Below, one piece after another: positions 27,232 to 36,075 of a stretch of DNA of 64,000 bases. The DNA is from Billgrantia montanilacus (GTDB taxonomy: Bacteria; Pseudomonadota; Gammaproteobacteria; Pseudomonadales; Halomonadaceae). Positions within the stretch are counted from its first letter, which is position 1; every line of letters begins with the position of its first letter. The notes beneath the pieces are model-generated. The model saw only the letters and a list, made by a program, of their open reading frames with translations, was not told the origin of the DNA and made no database searches. The position numbers and the translations under genes are program-made. The DNA is taken from positions 80,314-144,313 of the forward strand of contig NZ_QPII01000008.1 of assembly GCF_003336675.1 (NCBI RefSeq), read 5' to 3'.

Positions 27232-27880
27232 TTACTCGGCCCCGGTGCGTCCCAGTGGCTCTCCTATCGGCTGCGGGTGGGCGCGCAGCAGCCAGGAGGC
27301 GGCCGCTACGCCGGCCAGGCCGAAGAGGGCGCCGGGCAGGGCGCCGAGGATAGTCACCCCCCTGTCGACTCGGCGGCGCTCCAGCAGGCGGCGCATGGGC
27401 CCTTCACAGGTCAGAACGACGCCGACCTGCACCAACATCACGCCGACCAGGGCAGGGTGGGCGGAAGCAGGTTGCTGGACACGCCGAATTCACCATCGAC
27501 CATGGCGACGGGTAGCCGGAAGCCACGGCGGCTGCCAGCCACAGCAGCCCGAACAGCAGCAGGGCGAGGCCGCAGCCCAGGCCGGAGAAGCAGCCGCGCT
27601 TCCAGGCGATGCCGAGCTGCTGCGGCAACAGCAAGACGAGAATGGCATTGAGCCAGCCGAGCAGGCGCCCCCCGGTGTAGGCGGCGACGATGACGAACGC
27701 CACCAGCACTGCCAGGTAGGTCACAGTGGGGCGCGCCCGGCCTGCCCACCAGTGCAGCTGGCGATGGTCCTGTTCCAGTCGGCGCTGGGCACCGTCGGCA
27801 CTGACCGCGGCCGAGACGAACACGAACAAGGGGGACACCTGCAATACCCAGGTGAGTACGCGGGCGCCCGTCCACACAGT
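27232..27880 (-). pseudogene. Decayed acyltransferase-3-type membrane protein
   Basis: Minus-strand frames hold pieces of an integral membrane acyltransferase in order. The first is LTWVLQVSPLFVFVSAAVSADG plus several hydrophobic helices (27,877 to about 27,485). Next, in another frame, comes SNLLPPTL, then in a third LVQVGVVLTCEGPMRRLLERRRVDRGVTILGAL and a last helix (to 27,232). The N-terminal helix and catalytic His region expected for acyltransferase family 3 are missing, and at least one frameshift separates the parts. It lies between the small RNAs and the GST gene. It looks like a horizontally acquired, dying gene; the family call is from pattern memory. Confidence 0.55.
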
Positions 27881-27954
27881 CGTACAGTTCCCCGGCGTCG
27901 GCTACGCTGTTAGCGTCATGCTGTCGGCCTCTCACCAGTAAAAGGAGTTTCTTG

Positions 27955-28584
27955 ATGATCACGCTGTATGGCTTCCCCAATTCCCGTTCGCTACGGGCGG
28001 TCTGGGTGCTTGAAGAACTGGGGGTCGAGTATGACTACCGCCATGTCGATATGATGGCTGGCGAGGGGCAGGGCGAAGCGCACCTGGCACGGCATCCCGA
28101 CGGCAAGGTGCCGGTGCTGGAGGAGGGCGAGCTGACGCTGTTCGAGTCCACGGCAATCTGTCGCTACCTGGCCGAACGTCATGGCGAACCGGATGGCCTG
28201 CTGCCGGCCTCGATCGAGGGGCGGGCCCGGGTCGATCAGTGGATGAGCTTCGTGGTCAGCGAGCTGGAGCAGCCGCTATGGACCCAGGCCAAGCACAAGT
28301 TCGCCCTGCCGCAGGAGCAGCGGGTGCCGGCGGTACTGCCGACCGCGGCCTGGGAGTTCCAGCGGGCGCTGGGTGCGGTGCAGCGTCGCTTCGACGGAGA
28401 GGGCTGGCTGGCCGGAGATCGGTTCAGCGTGGCGGATGTGCTGCTGGCCCACACCCTGAGCTGGGGCGTGCAGTTCAAGCACCGCCTGCCGGAAGCGCTC
28501 AACGACTATCGCAAGCGCTGCATGTCGCGCCCGGCCCTGGCCAGAGCCATCGAGCGCGATAAGCCGGTGGCCGAGACGCGCTGA
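27955..28584 (+). CDS. Glutathione S-transferase family protein
   Basis: The 209-residue protein has a thioredoxin-like N-terminal domain (ITLYGFPNSRSLRAVWVLEELGVEYDY, then GKVPVLEEGELTLFESTAICRYLAE) and an all-helical C-terminal domain ending in WLAGDRFSVADVLLAHTL. The ESTAICRYL motif provides the gamma-Glu binding residues. Ser in NSRS is the likely catalytic residue. ATG 27955, eight bases after AAGGAG, is preferred over a TTG one codon earlier. It probably acts in detoxification of electrophiles in the cytoplasm. It converges on the TrhA gene with 6 nt between stops. Confidence 0.9.
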   Translation: MITLYGFPNSRSLRAVWVLEELGVEYDYRHVDMMAGEGQGEAHLARHPDGKVPVLEEGELTLFESTAICRYLAERHGEPDGLLPASIEGRARVDQWMSFVVSELEQPLWTQAKHKFALPQEQRVPAVLPTAAWEFQRALGAVQRRFDGEGWLAGDRFSVADVLLAHTLSWGVQFKHRLPEALNDYRKRCMSRPALARAIERDKPVAETR

Positions 28585-28590
28585 GTATCC

Positions 28591-29328
28591 TCAGACCCCG
28601 AACGGCAGCACCGCGGCGTACACCGCAAAATAGTGACAGGTGCTGCCGCCGAGCACGAACAGGTGCCAGATGGCGTGGTTGAAGGGGATCGCACTGATGG
28701 CGAAGAAGATCACGCCGAGGGTGTAAGTGATACCGCCGGCTGCGAGCAGGGCGATGCCGGCGGTCGGCAGGCTGGCGCTCATCTCGCCGCTGGCGAAGAC
28801 GATCAGCCAGCCCATGACCAGGTAGATCGTCACCCGCAGTACGGTGAAGCGGTGGGGCCAGGTGAGCTTGCAGGCAATCCCGGCCAGCGCCAGGCCCCAG
28901 ACGATGGCGAACAGCGTCCATCCGGTGGTGCCACGCATGTTGACCAGCAGGAAGGGCGTATAGGTACCCGCGATCAGCAGGTAGATGGCACAGTGATCCA
29001 GGTGCTGGAACACGCGCTTGAGTCGCGGATGGCGAACGCCATGGTAGAGGGTCGAGGCGGTATAGAGCAGCACCAGGGTGACCCCATACAGGCTGATGCC
29101 GACGATCTTCCACGGGTCGACGTGGGCGGCCAGGCTGGCCAGCACGATCAGCACCACGACACCGACGACGCTCAGCACCGCGCCGATACCGTGGCTGATG
29201 CTGTTGAGCCACTCCTCGATGGCGCTGTGGTGGTGCTTACCCCGCGGCAGGGAGGGGGGCATGGCTCGAGGAGTGGTTCGAGGAATGGTGCGAGGCTTGG
29301 GCGAAGGCGCGGAATGTGGCATCGGCAT
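28591..29328 (-). CDS. trhA: Hemolysin III/TrhA (PAQR-type) membrane protein
   Basis: The 245-residue protein has seven predicted membrane helices and the family motifs SHGIGAVLSV, ASTLYHGVRHP, LDHCAIYLLIAGTYTPFLL and FNHAIWHLFVLGGS. These contain the conserved Ser/His/Asp residues of PAQR hydrolase-like proteins. Such proteins are linked to membrane lipid homeostasis in bacteria. The Pro/Arg-rich N-terminal ~35 residues are unusual, and the true start may be an internal ATG (for example Met23). Confidence 0.9.
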   Translation of the reverse strand: MPMPHSAPSPKPRTIPRTTPRAMPPSLPRGKHHHSAIEEWLNSISHGIGAVLSVVGVVVLIVLASLAAHVDPWKIVGISLYGVTLVLLYTASTLYHGVRHPRLKRVFQHLDHCAIYLLIAGTYTPFLLVNMRGTTGWTLFAIVWGLALAGIACKLTWPHRFTVLRVTIYLVMGWLIVFASGEMSASLPTAGIALLAAGGITYTLGVIFFAISAIPFNHAIWHLFVLGGSTCHYFAVYAAVLPFGV

Positions 29329-29363
29329 GTCTCTGTCAGGAGGGCCCGATGCCGGCCAGCGGC

Positions 29364-29999
29364 TCAGGGCTTGCGTTCGATATCCACGTCGCTGGCTTGG
29401 GTGAAATCGCCCAATGCCATCATGTGGCCGAGCTTGCCGGCCTTGGTCGACAGATAGTGCTCGTTATGAGGATTGAGACCGGTGGTAAGGGGAACTCGTT
29501 CCGTAACGATGACGCCGGCCTTGGTCAGGGCATCCACCTTGCGCGGGTTGTTGGTCATCAGTCGCAGGCCCTGGATGCCCAGGTGATCGAGCATGGGCAC
29601 GCAGAGATCGTAGCGGCGCATGTCGGCACCGAAGCCCAGCTGTTCGTTGGCTTCTACGGTATCGGCACCCTGATCCTGAAGGTGGTAGGCGCGAATCTTG
29701 TTGAGCAGGCCGATGCCGCGCCCTTCCTGGCGCAGGTAGAAAAGCACGCCGCGCCCCTCGTCGGCGATGCGCTTCAGCGCTTCTTGAAGCTGGTAGCCGC
29801 AGTCGCAGCGCATCGAGAACAGGGCGTCCCCGGTCAGGCATTCGGAGTGAACCCGCCCCAGCACAGGCTTGCCATCGGCCACGTCACCCAGCGTCAGGGC
29901 GATGTGATCCTTGCCGGTGGCGTCGTCCTCGAAGCCGTGCATGGTGAAGGTGGCCCAGGGTGTGGGCAGCCGGGAGGCGGCGATGAATCGAATCGTCAC
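29364..29999 (-). CDS. ribA: GTP cyclohydrolase II
   Basis: The 211-residue enzyme opens GTP to the first riboflavin intermediate. Zinc ligands are visible as Cys54, Cys65 and Cys67 in [17 protein letters not shown], followed by the catalytic segment [18 protein letters not shown] and [13 protein letters not shown]. It is the stand-alone RibA form, without a fused DHBP synthase domain. The C-terminus ([20 protein letters not shown]) is typical of gammaproteobacteria. It is divergent from hemE. I see no FMN riboswitch in the 185-bp spacer. Confidence 0.95.
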   Translation of the reverse strand: MTIRFIAASRLPTPWATFTMHGFEDDATGKDHIALTLGDVADGKPVLGRVHSECLTGDALFSMRCDCGYQLQEALKRIADEGRGVLFYLRQEGRGIGLLNKIRAYHLQDQGADTVEANEQLGFGADMRRYDLCVPMLDHLGIQGLRLMTNNPRKVDALTKAGVIVTERVPLTTGLNPHNEHYLSTKAGKLGHMMALGDFTQASDVDIERKP

Positions 30000-30184
30000 G
30001 GGGTACCTCGGTGAAAGACCACGGCGATGCCGGAAGTGAATCCAGCATTCTAGCAGGAACGCCGCCGAGGCTCACGATTGAGCGACTGGCCGAATCGCGT
30101 TCCGTCTTTCCCTTGGCCTCGGTCAAGCCCTGCGCAAAATCATGCGCTACAATGGCCCGACATTTCCTGTGGATGACTGCCTGC

Positions 30185-31267
30185 ATGGAACTCAAGAACG
30201 ATCGTTTTCTGCGCGCCCTGGCGCGCCAGCCGGTGGATCGTACGCCGGTATGGATGATGCGCCAGGCCGGTCGCTACCTGCCCGAGTATCGTGCCACCCG
30301 GGCCGTTGCCGGCGACTTCATGGACCTGTGTCGCAACCAGGAGCTGGCCTGTGAGGTGACGCTGCAGCCGCTGGAGCGCTATCCGCTGGATGCCGCCATC
30401 CTGTTCTCGGATATCCTCACCATTCCCGATGCCATGGGACTGGGGCTCTACTTCGAGACCGGTGAGGGGCCGAAATTCCGCAAGCCGGTGCGGACTACGG
30501 CCGACGTGGAAGCGCTGAAGGCGCCGGATGCCGAGCGCGACCTGGATTACGTGATGCGCGCGGTCTCTACCATTCGCCGCGAACTCAACGGCCGCGTACC
30601 GCTGATCGGCTTCTCCGGCAGCCCCTGGACGCTGGCCACCTACATGGTCGAAGGTAGCTCGAGCAAGGACTTCCGCCATGTGAAGACCATGCTCTACGCC
30701 AATCCCGATGCCATGCACCAGCTGCTCGATACTCTGGCCTATGCGGTCACCGATTACCTGAACGCCCAGATTCGGGCCGGTGCCCAGGCGGTGCAGATCT
30801 TCGACACCTGGGGCGGGGTGCTCTCCACGCCGGCCTACCTGGAGTTCTCGCTGCGCTACATGGAGCAGATCGTCGCCGGCCTGATCCGCGAACACGAGGG
30901 CCGGCGCGTACCGGTGATCCTGTTCACCAAGAACGGTGGCCAGTGGCTCGAGGATATCGCCCTTGCCGGGCCGGATGCCGTGGGCATCGACTGGACCACG
31001 GAGCTTTCCGACGCCCGCGCCCGGGTCGGTCACAAGGTCGCGCTGCAGGGTAATCTGGACCCCAACGTGCTGTTCGCCCGCCCGGCGGCCATTCGCGCCG
31101 AGGTGGGGCGGATACTCGACAGTTACGGGCACGGGCCGGGGCATATCTTCAACCTGGGCCACGGTATCAGCCAGTTCACCGATCCGGATAACGTCACCGC
31201 CTTCATGGATGCGCTGAACGAGCTGAGCCCGCAGTATCACCGCACCATCCAGTACCAGAATGCCTGA
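30185..31267 (+). CDS. hemE: Uroporphyrinogen decarboxylase
   Basis: The 360-residue enzyme converts uroporphyrinogen III to coproporphyrinogen III in the cytoplasm, one step before HemN encoded further right. Hallmarks are [16 protein letters not shown] near the start, [17 protein letters not shown] with the catalytic Asp, [16 protein letters not shown] and the C-terminal [12 protein letters not shown] ... NLGHGI. ATG 30185 ([12 protein letters not shown]) matches the E. coli protein start best; an ATG four codons earlier is possible. The VanZ-like gene overlaps its stop. Confidence 0.96.
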   Translation: MELKNDRFLRALARQPVDRTPVWMMRQAGRYLPEYRATRAVAGDFMDLCRNQELACEVTLQPLERYPLDAAILFSDILTIPDAMGLGLYFETGEGPKFRKPVRTTADVEALKAPDAERDLDYVMRAVSTIRRELNGRVPLIGFSGSPWTLATYMVEGSSSKDFRHVKTMLYANPDAMHQLLDTLAYAVTDYLNAQIRAGAQAVQIFDTWGGVLSTPAYLEFSLRYMEQIVAGLIREHEGRRVPVILFTKNGGQWLEDIALAGPDAVGIDWTTELSDARARVGHKVALQGNLDPNVLFARPAAIRAEVGRILDSYGHGPGHIFNLGHGISQFTDPDNVTAFMDALNELSPQYHRTIQYQNA

Positions 31268-31628
31268 CAGAAGCACGCTGCAAACCTGGCATGACCGGCA
31301 CCGCCTTTGGGCGGTGCTGGCCATTCTGGCGGCCATTGTCATTGCCATCGGCAGCCTGACCCCGGGCAGCGAGATGCCCAGGACCCTGCCCTGGGACAAG
31401 TTGAACCATTTCGTCGGCTATGCGGGCCTGGCGGGCCTGGTTGGGTTGGCCGGGCTGCCGCTGGTGCGCACCTTCGTTTTCGTGGTGCTTTTCGGCATCT
31501 GCATCGAATACCTGCAAGTACCGGTGCCCGGCCGCAGCGGCGGGGACTGGTGGGATATCCTGGCCAACAGCCTTGGCGCGGCCACTGCCGTGCTGGTATT
31601 GCATGCGTTTCGCAAAAGGTTTACCTGA
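31260..31628 (+). CDS. VanZ-like family membrane protein
   Basis: The 122-residue protein has about four membrane helices and the VanZ-like signature: [28 protein letters not shown], then [30 protein letters not shown]. The function is unknown; VanZ gives low-level teicoplanin resistance in enterococci, but chromosomal relatives are generic. The ATG overlaps the hemE stop by 8 nt, so it is translationally coupled to hemE. Confidence 0.85.
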   Translation: MPDRSTLQTWHDRHRLWAVLAILAAIVIAIGSLTPGSEMPRTLPWDKLNHFVGYAGLAGLVGLAGLPLVRTFVFVVLFGICIEYLQVPVPGRSGGDWWDILANSLGAATAVLVLHAFRKRFT

Positions 31629-31679
31629 TTACTCACCTTGATCAGCCATCGGGCCAATCTTGAGCCACACTGAAAGAGG

Positions 31680-31990
31680 CCTCAGCCGAGGCGCCTGACG
31701 GCGCCAGTCGCGATGCGGAGTCGGAGCGCCGAACCGAACGCTCCGACAGCGATTCTATCCACCAACGGTGCCACGACGCTGTCGGAGGAAGCTTTAGCTC
31801 ACGACTGGAGGCCGCAGGCCTCCCGACGGTGTTGCCGGTATTCGCGACGACAACCAACTTTCAGCCTCCGCCGAGGCGCCTGACGGCGCCTGACGGCGCC
31901 AGTCGCGATGCAGAGCAGCGCTCCGACAGCGATTCTATCCACCAACGGTGCCACGAAGCTGTCGGAGGAAGCTTCAGCTTCGGTCCGAGG
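31680..31990. repeat. Composite hairpin repeat, two units
   Basis: Two related units (about 31,683-31,800 and 31,864-31,981) share GAGGCGCCTGACGGCGCC, AGTCGCGATG, GCTCCGACAGCGATTC, CCACCAACGGTGCCACGA and GTCGGAGGAAGCTT. In between is a GGCCGCAGGCC-type hairpin. The second unit carries a 10-nt tandem duplication (CTGACGGCGC twice). The sequence is related, in reverse orientation, to the repeat at 63.65-64.0 kb. It lies between the VanZ-like gene and ppiA, outside genes, as expected for REP/BIME-like elements. Confidence 0.8.
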
Positions 31991-32032
31991 CTTCATAAAA
32001 ACACCGGCCTAGGCTTGTAGCACTGATACGCA

Positions 32033-32074
32033 ACGGCGCCCCGTCACCGCAAGGTGACGGGGCGCCGTCGTTTT
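32033..32074. terminator. Strong bidirectional terminator between the VanZ-like gene and ppiA
   Basis: A perfect 16-bp stem ACGGCGCCCCGTCACC - GCAA - GGTGACGGGGCGCCGT is followed by CGTTTT on the plus strand. It lies between convergent genes and should insulate both. Confidence 0.85.
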
Positions 32075-32096
32075 CAGCCTGGCAATCGTTTCATGG

Positions 32097-32669
32097 CTAG
32101 CGCAGCTCGGCACGCTCGATAATCACCGGCTCGGTGGGGACGTCCTGGAACGGCCCCCGGGTGGTGGTGGGTACCGCTCGAATGGTGTCCACCACATCCA
32201 TGCCGTCCACTACCTGGCCGAACACCGCATAGCCCCAGGCCTGGCCGGAGTGGGTGCCCTGGTGATCGAGGAAGGCGTTGTCGGACACATTGATGAAGAA
32301 CTGGGCGGTGGCCGAATGCGGGGCACCGGTACGCGCCATGGCCAGGGTGCCGCGCTCGTTCTTCAGGCCATTGTCGGCCTCGTTGGTGATCGGATCCCGG
32401 GTGGACTTCTGGCGGAAGTCTTCGTCGAAACCGCCACCCTGGATCATGAAGCCGTCGATCACGCGGTGGAAGACGGTGCCGTCGTAGTGGCCGTCCTGCA
32501 GGTAGGTCAGGAAGTTGTTGACGCTTTCGGGGGCCTCTTTCTGGAACAGCTCAATGGCGATCTCGCCGTGGTTGGTATGCAGGATGACATCGGCGTCGGT
32601 CGCATCGGCCTGGGCGGCCAGCGGCAGGGTGCCGGCGACGAGAAGGGTCAACAGAGTTCGTTTCAGCAC
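32097..32669 (-). CDS. ppiA: Periplasmic peptidyl-prolyl isomerase (cyclophilin)
   Basis: The 190-residue protein has a signal peptide (MLKRTLLTLLVAGTLPLAAQA) and a cyclophilin domain: GEIAIELF, YDGTVFHRVIDGFMIQGGG with the catalytic Arg, MARTGAPHSATAQFFINVSDN, and GYAVFGQVVDGMDVVD. It catalyses proline isomerisation during folding of secreted proteins. It is transcribed alone, converging on hemE and the VanZ-like gene across the strong terminator and divergent from ccmF. Confidence 0.93.
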   Translation of the reverse strand: MLKRTLLTLLVAGTLPLAAQADATDADVILHTNHGEIAIELFQKEAPESVNNFLTYLQDGHYDGTVFHRVIDGFMIQGGGFDEDFRQKSTRDPITNEADNGLKNERGTLAMARTGAPHSATAQFFINVSDNAFLDHQGTHSGQAWGYAVFGQVVDGMDVVDTIRAVPTTTRGPFQDVPTEPVIIERAELR

Positions 32670-32803
32670 GGAGGGACTCCTGTTTGCAGCAAGAAGAGAC
32701 GTTGTGGTCGTTGTGAATGTGCCTAGCTTACGGTCTGAACGGCCCCGATGTCAGGCTTTCGATGCATGAGGCGGCGGCGCGACATCCCGCCACGCTGGAT
32801 TGT

Positions 32804-32817
32804 TTGACGTGGGTCAC
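32804..32817 (+). promoter_or_regulatory. Candidate FNR/DNR box upstream of ccmF
   Basis: TTGAC-GTGG-GTCAC resembles the FNR/ANR/DNR consensus TTGAT-N4-ATCAA, with the C/G variant common in Dnr sites. It lies about 190 bp before ccmF, so distance to the true start site is uncertain. Confidence 0.4.
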
Positions 32818-33008
32818 AAGTGACCGGAGTAAAGAAGTACGCAGTATGGCTTTTATGCGCCGATCGCCGGACCATTCGGTTATGCGGGTCGGGGCACCTT
32901 CCGCTGATCTCTTCCAAGCCGTGATGCCTCGCCCATGAATATCCAGATAGTGACCGGCAGGCAGGGTAATCCTCTCCGAGCCGGGGATAGGCAGGAGGTA
33001 GCCAACCC

Positions 33009-35015
33009 ATGGTGGCGGAACTCGGAAACTTCGCACTGATACTGGCGCTATGCCTGGCGGTGGTCCAGAGCGTATTGCCCCTGCTGGGCACGTACTTCGA
33101 CAATGCCCGCCTGATGCGCACGGGACGCTTCCTGGCTACCGGGCAGTTCGTCTTCCTGTCGCTCTCCCTGGCGGTGCTGGTCTGGGCCTTCGTAGTGAGC
33201 GACTTCTCGGTGCGCTATGTGGCCAGCCACTCTAGCCTCAGCCAGCCGACGATCTACAAGGTCACGGCCGTCTGGGGTGGCCATGAAGGGTCGCTGCTGC
33301 TGTGGGTGTGGCTGCTGGCTGCCTGGGGTGTTGCCGTGGCGATCTTCAGCCGGTCGCTGCCTCGGGAAATGCTGGCGCGGGTGCTGGCCGTGATGGGCAT
33401 GGTCTCGATCGGCTTCCTCGCCTTCACCGTGTTCACCTCCAACCCCTTCGAGCGCATCGTCCCGGGGCCCATGGATGGGCGCGGCATGAACCCGCTGCTG
33501 CAGGACCCGGGCATGATCCTGCATCCGCCGTTGCTCTACATGGGCTATGTGGGTACGGCGGTGGTCTTCGCCTTTGCCATGGCGGCCCTGATCGGCGGCC
33601 GGCTCGATGCCGCCTGGGCACGCTGGTCACGCCCCTGGACCACGGTGTCCTGGGTCTTTCTCACACTGGGGATCGCTGTCGGCTCCTGGTGGGCCTACTA
33701 CGAGCTGGGCTGGGGCGGCTGGTGGTTCTGGGATCCGGTGGAGAATGCCTCCTTCCTGCCTTGGCTGACCGCCACCGCACTGATCCACTCGCTGGCGGTA
33801 ACGGAGAAGCGTGGCGGCTTCAAGGTCTGGACGCTGATGCTGGCGATCCTCACCTTTGCCCTGACCGTGCTGGGAGCCTTTATCGTACGTTCGGGGGTCA
33901 TCACCTCGGTCCACGCCTTCGCCACCGACCCGGAGCGCGGCGTATTTCTCCTCGGCATGCTCACCATCACCCTGCTCGGTTCGCTGACCGTCTACGCCTG
34001 GCGGGCACCCAAGGTGGGGCTTGGCGGCTCCTTCGCCTGGTACTCCCGCGAATCGCTGATGATGGCCAACAATGTGCTGTTGGCAGTGGCCTGCGCCGCC
34101 GTGTTTATCGGCACCCTCTATCCGCTGGCGCTGGACGCCTTCGGCCTGGGCAAGATCTCGGTGGGGCCTCCCTACTTCGATGCCGTGTTCACCCCGGTGA
34201 TGCTGCCGTTGCTGTTCCTGATCGGCCTCGGCCCCGCGGTGATGTGGAAACAGGCCAACCCCAGCGATACTTTCCGCCAGCTGCGCTGGGCTCTGCTGGT
34301 GAGCGTCATCGCCGGTGGGCTCTGGCCGCTTACCATGGGCGCCTGGCGGCCGCTCACCGCTCTGTCGCTGATGCTCGCCAGCTGGATCGTCCTTACCGCG
34401 CTGCTAGATATCCACAAGCGCATGGGGTCGTCACGGCAACCCTTTCCCGCACGGCTGCGCAAGGTCATGCGGCCGAGTTTCATGGGCATGCACCTGGCCC
34501 ATGTGGGGCTGGCGCTGATCGTAGTGGCCATCGCCATGGTCAACACCTACGAGGTCGAGCGCGACGTGCGCATGCAGCCGGGCCAGACCGAATCGGCGGC
34601 CGGGTTCGACTTCACCCTGCTGCGCATGGAAACGGTGCGCGGCCCCAACTGGGATGCGGACCAGGCGGTTGTCAATGTGACCCGTGACGGCCGCCCCGTG
34701 GCGACCCTGATGCCCCAGCGCCGCTACTACGACACTCAGCCCGGCAACCCCATGAACCAGGCCTCGCTCAATCGTTCGGCGACCCGCGATGTCTATGTTT
34801 CCCTGGGGGAGCGCCTGGTGGGCGACGCCTGGAGCTTCCGTCTCTATTACAAGCCCTACATGTTCTGGATGTGGTCCGGCGCCATCCTGCTCTCCCTGGG
34901 CGGGTTATTGGCGGCCTGCGACCGGCGCTACCGGCTGGCACGCAATCGCGCCGTCGATAGCCGGCGCGGCGCCGGCGCCCAGGGCAATGCCCCCACTCGG
35001 GAGGTGACCACCTGA
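33009..35015 (+). CDS. ccmF: Cytochrome c heme lyase subunit CcmF (or NrfE-type paralogue)
   Basis: The 668-residue membrane protein has about 13-15 helices and the CcmF heme-handling signature: VTAVWGGHEGSLLLWVWLL and the WWD motif WGGWWFWDPVENASFLPWL, with conserved His residues in LLHPPLLYMGYV and HSLAV. It transfers heme from CcmE to apocytochromes in the periplasm. It starts a four-gene unit ccmF-G-H-I followed by dnr; ccmABCDE are absent here. This suggests a second, dedicated lyase set for the nir/nos cytochromes, like nrfEFG, rather than the general ccm operon. Confidence 0.93.
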   Translation: MVAELGNFALILALCLAVVQSVLPLLGTYFDNARLMRTGRFLATGQFVFLSLSLAVLVWAFVVSDFSVRYVASHSSLSQPTIYKVTAVWGGHEGSLLLWVWLLAAWGVAVAIFSRSLPREMLARVLAVMGMVSIGFLAFTVFTSNPFERIVPGPMDGRGMNPLLQDPGMILHPPLLYMGYVGTAVVFAFAMAALIGGRLDAAWARWSRPWTTVSWVFLTLGIAVGSWWAYYELGWGGWWFWDPVENASFLPWLTATALIHSLAVTEKRGGFKVWTLMLAILTFALTVLGAFIVRSGVITSVHAFATDPERGVFLLGMLTITLLGSLTVYAWRAPKVGLGGSFAWYSRESLMMANNVLLAVACAAVFIGTLYPLALDAFGLGKISVGPPYFDAVFTPVMLPLLFLIGLGPAVMWKQANPSDTFRQLRWALLVSVIAGGLWPLTMGAWRPLTALSLMLASWIVLTALLDIHKRMGSSRQPFPARLRKVMRPSFMGMHLAHVGLALIVVAIAMVNTYEVERDVRMQPGQTESAAGFDFTLLRMETVRGPNWDADQAVVNVTRDGRPVATLMPQRRYYDTQPGNPMNQASLNRSATRDVYVSLGERLVGDAWSFRLYYKPYMFWMWSGAILLSLGGLLAACDRRYRLARNRAVDSRRGAGAQGNAPTREVTT

Positions 35016-35593
35016 TGAATCTGCGTCTCTTGATCCCGCTCATAGCCACATCGGCCCTGCTCGGCCTGCTGTTCATCGGCCTGGGCATGAACTCCCGCGA
35101 CCTGCCATCGCCGCTGGTGGGCAAGCCGGCGCCGGCCTTCGAGCTCGAAGCGCTGGAAGATGCCGGGCAGCTTCTTACTGAGCAGGATTTCATCGGCGAG
35201 GTGGCGCTGGTCAACGTCTGGGCCACCTGGTGCAGCACCTGCCGAGCCGAGAAGCCGCTGCTCATGGAGCTGGCCGCCGGCGGTATTCCCATTCATGCCT
35301 TCAACTATCGCGACGAGCGCGATGCGGCGCTGCGCTACCTCAGCGTCAGCGACAATCCCTATCGAACCATTGCCTACGACCCCCGCGGCGATGCCGGTAT
35401 CGACTGGGGCGTCTACGCCACGCCGGAGACCTATGTGCTCGATGCCGAAGGTGTGATCCGCTACAAGCGCATCGGGCCGCTCAGCCGACAGCTGCTGCTC
35501 GACGAGGTGCTGCCCCTGGTTGAAAAACTGAGAGCGGAAAAGCTGAGGGCCGAGCAGCGGGCAAGTGACAGCAGGAGGGTGGCGCAGTCATGA
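35015..35593 (+). CDS. ccmG: Thiol:disulfide oxidoreductase CcmG/DsbE
   Basis: The 192-residue protein has an N-terminal membrane anchor (residues 4-24) and a periplasmic thioredoxin domain with active site WATWCSTCRAE (Cys73, Cys76), GIPIHAFNYRD and WGVYATPETYVLD including the cis-Pro region. It keeps the CXXCH cysteines of apocytochromes reduced. The active site is WCSTC rather than the common WCPTC/WCEPC. Its ATG shares one base with the ccmF stop, and its stop overlaps ccmH. Confidence 0.93.
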   Translation: MNLRLLIPLIATSALLGLLFIGLGMNSRDLPSPLVGKPAPAFELEALEDAGQLLTEQDFIGEVALVNVWATWCSTCRAEKPLLMELAAGGIPIHAFNYRDERDAALRYLSVSDNPYRTIAYDPRGDAGIDWGVYATPETYVLDAEGVIRYKRIGPLSRQLLLDEVLPLVEKLRAEKLRAEQRASDSRRVAQS

Positions 35594-36063
35594 AGCGATC
35601 CCTATTCCTGAGTCTGCTTGGCTTGCCGCTCTGGCTGGCGGCGGGCCTTGCCATGGCGCTGGCCATCGGCCAGCCGATCGACTTCGAAAGCGAGGCCCAG
35701 AAGCGCCAGTACGACACCCTGGTGCGCGAGCTGCGCTGCACCGTGTGCCAGAGCGAGACCATTCACGAGTCCAACGCCGAGCTTGCCGCCGACATGCGCC
35801 GTCGGGTCTATGAGATGACCCTGGCCGGCCACGATGGCGATGCCATCGTCGACTTCATGGTGCAGCGCTATGGCGATTACGTGCGCTATCGGCCGCCCCT
35901 GCAGGCCAACACCGCCCTGCTGTGGGCCAGCCCCTTCCTGCTGCTGCTGGTCGGGGGCATCGCCTGGTGGCGAATGATAGTGGGGCGCAAGCGCATGGCG
36001 CAGCGCCCGGAATTCACCGAACAGGAGCGCGCGACGCTGCAACGCATGCGCAGCGGCGAGTGA
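35590..36063 (+). CDS. ccmH: Cytochrome c biogenesis protein CcmH (CcmL/NrfF type)
   Basis: The 157-residue protein has a signal peptide, the redox motif ELRCTVCQSETI (Cys50, Cys53; canonical LRCxxCQ), a three-helix bundle (MVQRYGDYVRYRPPL) and a C-terminal membrane anchor (NTALLWASPFLLLLVGGIAWW). It works with CcmG and CcmI to present reduced apocytochrome to CcmF. It overlaps ccmG by 4 nt and lacks the C-terminal TPR fusion of E. coli CcmH, which is the separate ccmI gene here. Confidence 0.93.
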   Translation: MKRSLFLSLLGLPLWLAAGLAMALAIGQPIDFESEAQKRQYDTLVRELRCTVCQSETIHESNAELAADMRRRVYEMTLAGHDGDAIVDFMVQRYGDYVRYRPPLQANTALLWASPFLLLLVGGIAWWRMIVGRKRMAQRPEFTEQERATLQRMRSGE

Positions 36064-36075
36064 ACCCCGGAGGCG

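Noticed and set aside
27404..27980. Intact membrane-protein genes between the small RNAs and the GST gene
   Set aside because: Protein similarity jumps between frames and the N-terminal part is missing, so a pseudogene fits better.
30000..30184. FMN riboswitch or shared operator between ribA and hemE
   Set aside because: No RFN-element conserved stretches or pairing stems are visible.
31799..31996. Small open frames within the 31.7-kb repeat
   Set aside because: They arise from the hairpin repeat itself; the same peptide fragments recur at each repeat copy.
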